This document shows, one piece after another, positions 5,257 through 7,779 of a stretch of 7,779 bases of DNA. A model generated the notes under the pieces. The model was not told the DNA's origin, made no database searches, and saw nothing but the letters and a program-made list of their open reading frames with translations. The DNA comes from CAZCRE01 sp964501075 (GTDB lineage: Archaea > Thermoproteota > Bathyarchaeia > Bathyarchaeales > Bathycorpusculaceae): assembly GCA_964501075.1 (NCBI GenBank), contig CAZCRE010000063.1:1-7779 (forward strand), in the 5' to 3' direction. Within the stretch, counting starts at the first letter, position 1; each line of letters begins with the position of its first letter. The position numbers were made by a program, and so were the translations under genes.

Positions 5257-6195
5257 CTAGTCTGGAAGCACTAGGTTTAGCTGTCTCTTCAGAGTCTTGT
5301 ACCTGTTTCTCACAGTGACCTCTGTGACACCTGCAGCCTCAGCAATGTCCTTCTGTGTTTTCTTCTCATTGTTCTGAAGACATGCAATGTACAAGGCTGC
5401 AGCAGCCAGTCCCATCGGGTCTTTTCCTGCAGAGGCCCGTCTTTTTCTGGCCTCTCTTAGAATTTGTATGGCCAGTCCCTGAGTCTTGCCTGAAATTCCC
5501 GTGTTCTCAGCAATCTTGGATACGTAGGTCAGTGGGTCAGCGATTGGCATGTGCACGTCAAGCTCACGTAATAGTAGCCTATAGCAGCGCGCAACGTCCT
5601 TCTTGTCGACGAGGCTTGCCTCAGCGATCTCGCGAAGCGTTCTCGGGGTTCCACTTCCTCGGCAGGCTGCGTATAGTGCAGCAGCGGCGATAGCTGCTAT
5701 GGATCTGCCTCTGACTAGGCCCTTGTCCAGGGCTTTGCGGTAGATTACGGCTGCTTTTTCCTTGATTGGCGGCGGAATGTAGACTTTGTCTGCCAGTCTG
5801 TCCAACTCAGCCATTGCTTGAGCCAAGTTTCTGTCGACTGAAGAATGCACCCTTGAACGTATTTGCCACTTCCTCAAACGCCACATCTGCAAGCGCGTTG
5901 AGAGTGGAAGCTTTCTTCCGAAGGCGTCACGGTCAACTTGGCTTATCGCGGTTGACAGCCCTTTGTCGTGAACTGAGTAGGATGTTGGCACTCCGACGCG
6001 GCTTCTTGACGCTTTCTCCTCTTGTGTGAAGGCGCGCCACTCTGGACCCTTGTCCATCATTTGTTCGTAGAGCACGAGTCCGCAGTCGCCGCAGACGGTT
6101 TCTCCAGTATCATAATCGTGCACAAGGTTGACGCTGCCACATTCAGGGCATTTGTCGATTAGACGTTGATGGGTTCTGCTTTCTTTTTTACTCAT
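5257..6195 (-). CDS. tfb: Transcription initiation factor B (TFB, archaeal TFIIB)
   Basis: The 312-residue product is a complete archaeal TFIIB. The N-terminal zinc ribbon has Cys16-x2-Cys19 and Cys35-x2-Cys38 and recruits RNA polymerase. The B-reader and linker follow at about 48-85 (KGPEWRAF, then KASRSRVGVPTS and HDKGLSTAIS). Two cyclin-like repeats, about 112-207 and 213-304, hold the promoter-bound TBP and the BRE element. The GRSIAAIAAAALYAACR and KDPMGLAAAALYIAC helices mark the repeats, and the last repeat ends in a helix-turn-helix (DIAEAAGVTEVTVRNRYK). Nothing key is missing. The ATG at 6195 is preceded by GAGGCG. The gene converges on the aIF1 operon and is divergent from the nucleotidyltransferase gene. 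Many archaea carry several TFB copies; whether this is the main one cannot be seen here. Confidence 0.97.
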   Translation of the reverse strand: MSKKESRTHQRLIDKCPECGSVNLVHDYDTGETVCGDCGLVLYEQMMDKGPEWRAFTQEEKASRSRVGVPTSYSVHDKGLSTAISQVDRDAFGRKLPLSTRLQMWRLRKWQIRSRVHSSVDRNLAQAMAELDRLADKVYIPPPIKEKAAVIYRKALDKGLVRGRSIAAIAAAALYAACRGSGTPRTLREIAEASLVDKKDVARCYRLLLRELDVHMPIADPLTYVSKIAENTGISGKTQGLAIQILREARKRRASAGKDPMGLAAAALYIACLQNNEKKTQKDIAEAAGVTEVTVRNRYKTLKRQLNLVLPD

Positions 6196-6237
6196 TTTTT
6201 CGCCTCTTTTTGAGTGCGAAGAACCGTCACTTTCATG

Positions 6238-6246
6238 TTCCTAAAC
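6238..6246 (-). promoter_or_regulatory. Weak candidate A-box for TFB
   Basis: The minus strand reads TTTAGGAAC about 45-50 bases before the TFB ATG at 6195. The position suits a leader of about 20 bases that includes GAGGCG, but the match to TTTAWATA is poor. The stronger TTTATATA at 6311-6321 would give a leader of about 95 bases. Confidence 0.25.
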
Positions 6247-6310
6247 TAGGGGTTCGGAATCAGAAAACTGCCCATCCGGTCCCCACGGTAACGATCCAGA
6301 TGAGATGTTT

Positions 6311-6321
6311 TGATATATAAA
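6311..6321. promoter_or_regulatory. Nearly symmetric A-box between TFB and the nucleotidyltransferase gene
   Basis: TGATATATAAA on the plus strand reads TTTATATATCA on the minus strand, so it can serve either direction. Plus-strand use would start transcription near 6342, about 85 bases before the GTG 6428 start. Minus-strand use would start near 6290 with a TFB leader of about 95 bases. It is the best A-box in the interval. Confidence 0.5.
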
Positions 6322-6423
6322 GCTTACGATTCAGTTGAGCGTATCACTACCAGAAATCTTGAATACCTACGTGAACTATTGATTTCGTTGAAAAGAGAGG
6401 GCCTGAAAGACGAAGCTTCCTGA
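6322..6423 (+). other. Open frame upstream of the nucleotidyltransferase, possibly its shifted N-terminus
   Basis: A frame reading AYDSVERITTRNLEYLRELL then ISLKREGLKDEAS ends at TGA 6421-6423, five bases before the GTG of the nucleotidyltransferase. It is strongly helical and protein-like but has no ATG; in-frame TTGs are at 6310, 6379 and 6388. Dropping one base near 6415-6420 would join it to the next frame as KDEAPENVRKTLEKLVREL. A frameshift or sequencing error is therefore as likely as a separate tiny gene. Confidence 0.35.
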
Positions 6424-6427
6424 GAAC

Positions 6428-7532
6428 GTGCGAAAAACACTGGAAAAACTCGTGCGAGAGCTTGAGGCCAAGAGCCAAGTTTCTGGCATAGGCATGTTCG
6501 GAAGCTGGAGCCGAGGAGAAGCCACCTCAGCAAGCGACGTTGACCTGCTAATCCTTGATGACAGCAATCTCGAAGACGAGTACGTGGAAAGAATCAACCC
6601 AAGCGGCTTGATGGTCGACTTGGACCATGTGCCCAAGCAATGGATCAACACAGTGATTCCACCTGACATGGACCAGAAACTGTATGAACTACAGATTCTC
6701 TTCGACCGAGACTGGGCACTGGCTAACACAAAGCTCTTGATGGCTAAGTCCTATGTTTCGGCGGAAAGGGTCAGCATCAGAACAGAAGCGCATGTAGTGG
6801 ATTCAGATATCTATCTGAGCCGCGCAACTTCAGCCTTTTCCAGAGAAGACTACCGTAGCGCCTTTCTTTTCTCGATCGTTGCTTTGGAAAGCGTTTTCAA
6901 AGTTCTGATCGAAATAGCATTACTGCCTTTCTCGAACAGCCATTTCGCGGAGCGACTTGAGGCCTCCACTGCTAAACTCAGTATGCCAGACTTGTTCACT
7001 GAATACGTGAATTTGGCAAGATTGGNNNNNNNNNNAAGAGGTCAAAGCCTCGATTGCTAAGGAAAAACTGAAACTCTTCAGCGTGGTTTGGGACGAAATG
7101 AGCAACACAGTCAGAAGACACCCTCAGAAACTGGGGTCTTCGCACTTCCAGATCAGAGCCAGACTGAACTACTATCTAACTACGGCTTTCTTGCAGGGAA
7201 TCATAACGCGTTCAAACTTCATGATCGATAATGAGAAACTCGTTGAATCCCTACACTACTTGAAAACTGTCTTCCTCAACGCAGTTGAGAATTATGCCTG
7301 GCTGAAATCTTCAATCGACAAAACCAAAATCGACAACACCCTACTGATTCGTTCCCTGGAAAGCTTGGAAAAGAAGAACCCCAAGAACCACGAGCGTATT
7401 GTCGATTTTCTGGATCTGAAGAACATTGAGAGGCTGGATGCCGCGAGAGCGATCCGGAGAACCAAGGAAATCATGTTCACGATACGCAGAGATAGGAAAG
7501 TTTTAATCAAAAACCATCTAACTAAGAGCTGA
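6428..7532 (+). CDS. Nucleotidyltransferase with C-terminal HEPN-like helical region, broken by an assembly gap
   Basis: Two frames on either side of ten N (7026-7035) form one gene: 199 residues from GTG 6428, then 164 residues from 7038 to the TGA at 7530-7532. The N-terminal domain has the MNT/pol-beta signature GSWSRGEATSASDVDLLIL, with Gly25-Ser26 and metal-binding Asp37 and Asp39. Asp64 or Asp66 in VDLDHV may be the third acid. After about residue 125 comes a HEPN-like helical bundle (SRATSAFSREDYRSAF, then ALESVFKVL), continuing after the gap (LNYYLTTAFLQGIITR, then a basic tail). I see no clear R-x4-6-H RNase motif. The protein probably moves a nucleotide onto a small molecule, protein or RNA, like MNT or kanamycin-nucleotidyltransferase relatives; the substrate is unknown. 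The GTG start is weak, with no clear ribosome site, and the real N-terminus may lie upstream. tRNA-Gln follows 24 bp later. Confidence 0.75.
7026..7035. other. Assembly gap of ten N inside the nucleotidyltransferase gene
   Basis: The frame before the gap and the one after it differ by one position if exactly ten bases are missing. An intact gene needs a missing length divisible by three. Ten N is therefore a nominal scaffold gap rather than a measured one. Confidence 0.95.
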
Positions 7533-7555
7533 CTCCCAAGAAGCCTATGACGCGA

Positions 7556-7631
7556 AGCCCGGTGGTGTAGCGGTCAAGCATAGCGGGCTTTGGACCCGCC
7601 GACGAGAGTTCGAATCTCTCCCGGGCTACCA
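7556..7631 (+). tRNA. tRNA-Gln (anticodon TTG)
   Basis: The cloverleaf is complete. The acceptor stem pairs AGCCCGG (7556-7562) with CCGGGCT (7621-7627), followed by discriminator A at 7628 and an encoded CCA at 7629-7631. The D arm is GTGT/GCAT around a loop with GG. The anticodon stem is GCGGG/CCCGC with loop CTTTGGA, which puts anticodon TTG at 7590-7592. The variable loop has four bases, and the T arm is GAGAG-TTCGAAT-CTCTC. It reads CAA (and by wobble CAG) glutamine codons. No intron is present. In archaea this tRNA is first charged with glutamate and then amidated. No A-box sits at the normal distance, so it may be transcribed from a promoter inside or before the upstream gene (a TTTTAAT lies at 7501-7506). 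Confidence 0.95.
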
Positions 7632-7779
7632 AATCCCAGGCGCGAATTCATACTTTTTTGAGGCTGATTTTCACGGATTTCCTTGAGCATCTGCTGTCGC
7701 AAAGCGGTTGTAAGCTGAGATAGCTGATGATTTTCCAGTTGGCCGTGGTCTATTACGGTTCTGTGTGGCTGCACTAGTG
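7632..7779 (-). other. Right-edge segment with ambiguous minus-strand open frames
   Basis: Two minus-strand frames are open from the right edge. One reads HGQLENHQLSQLTTALRQQM and then LKEIRENQPQ, and runs on antisense through the tRNA. The other ends at a TGA near 7675 after AYNRFATADAQGNP. Either could be the C-terminal end of a gene lying mostly outside the window. Neither has a T tract beyond its end, and nothing recognisable is encoded. Confidence 0.25.
7654..7659 (+). terminator. Oligo-T terminator after tRNA-Gln
   Basis: A T6 run begins 22 bases after the encoded CCA, the usual archaeal arrangement for ending a tRNA transcript. Confidence 0.6.

Noticed and set aside
7574..7774. Minus-strand frame of 66 codons ending in SPGEIRTLVGGSKARYA
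   Set aside because: Its C-terminal third is the antisense of the tRNA-Gln gene, a well-known source of false proteins. Only the part near the right edge could be real, and it is listed as ambiguous.
1..7779. CRISPR array, insertion sequence or integrase
   Set aside because: No regularly spaced repeats, no transposase or recombinase motif and no terminal inverted repeats were seen. The only long repeat is the two-copy 26-mer.

Overview
The window is archaeal. It encodes a full-length transcription factor B (TFB) and an archaeal-type initiation factor aIF1/SUI1. Its starts combine Shine-Dalgarno-like sites with AT-rich A-box (TATA) promoters 25-45 bp upstream, and its gene ends carry short oligo-T tracts. 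The mixture (moderate GC by eye, a lysine-6-dehydrogenase-like enzyme, a CCA-encoding tRNA-Gln, a 10-N scaffold gap) would fit a metagenome-assembled genome from the Thermoproteota side of the archaea, perhaps Bathyarchaeia. That placement is inference.

Left part (1-1267): the tail of a possible plus-strand gene leaves the left edge. It faces a minus-strand gene for a secreted protein with an Ig-like domain and a metzincin-like zinc peptidase domain. Middle-left (about 1386-2745): a divergent pair, a PD-(D/E)XK nuclease-like protein on the minus strand and a 121-residue protein of unknown function on the plus strand. It is bracketed by two direct copies of a 26-bp repeat, which makes it the best candidate here for a small accessory module. 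Next comes a 57-codon single-span membrane protein gene with its own promoter (2868-3041), then about 360 bp with no supported gene.

Right part (3401-7631): a lysine-6-dehydrogenase/saccharopine-dehydrogenase-like enzyme (minus) is divergent from a two-gene plus-strand unit, aIF1 followed by a small zinc-ribbon protein. TFB (minus) converges on that unit, with stop codons 12 bp apart. TFB is divergent from a nucleotidyltransferase with a HEPN-like helical region. That gene is broken by the assembly gap and may carry a frameshift near its start. tRNA-Gln(TTG) follows 24 bp later. The last ~150 bp hold only an ambiguous edge reading frame.

The right part is mostly information-processing housekeeping (initiation of transcription and translation, a tRNA), and the left part is more accessory. 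Nothing here is a proven new system. The items most worth checking are the repeat-flanked nuclease pair, the small membrane protein and the metzincin-like domain lacking its usual third zinc ligand.
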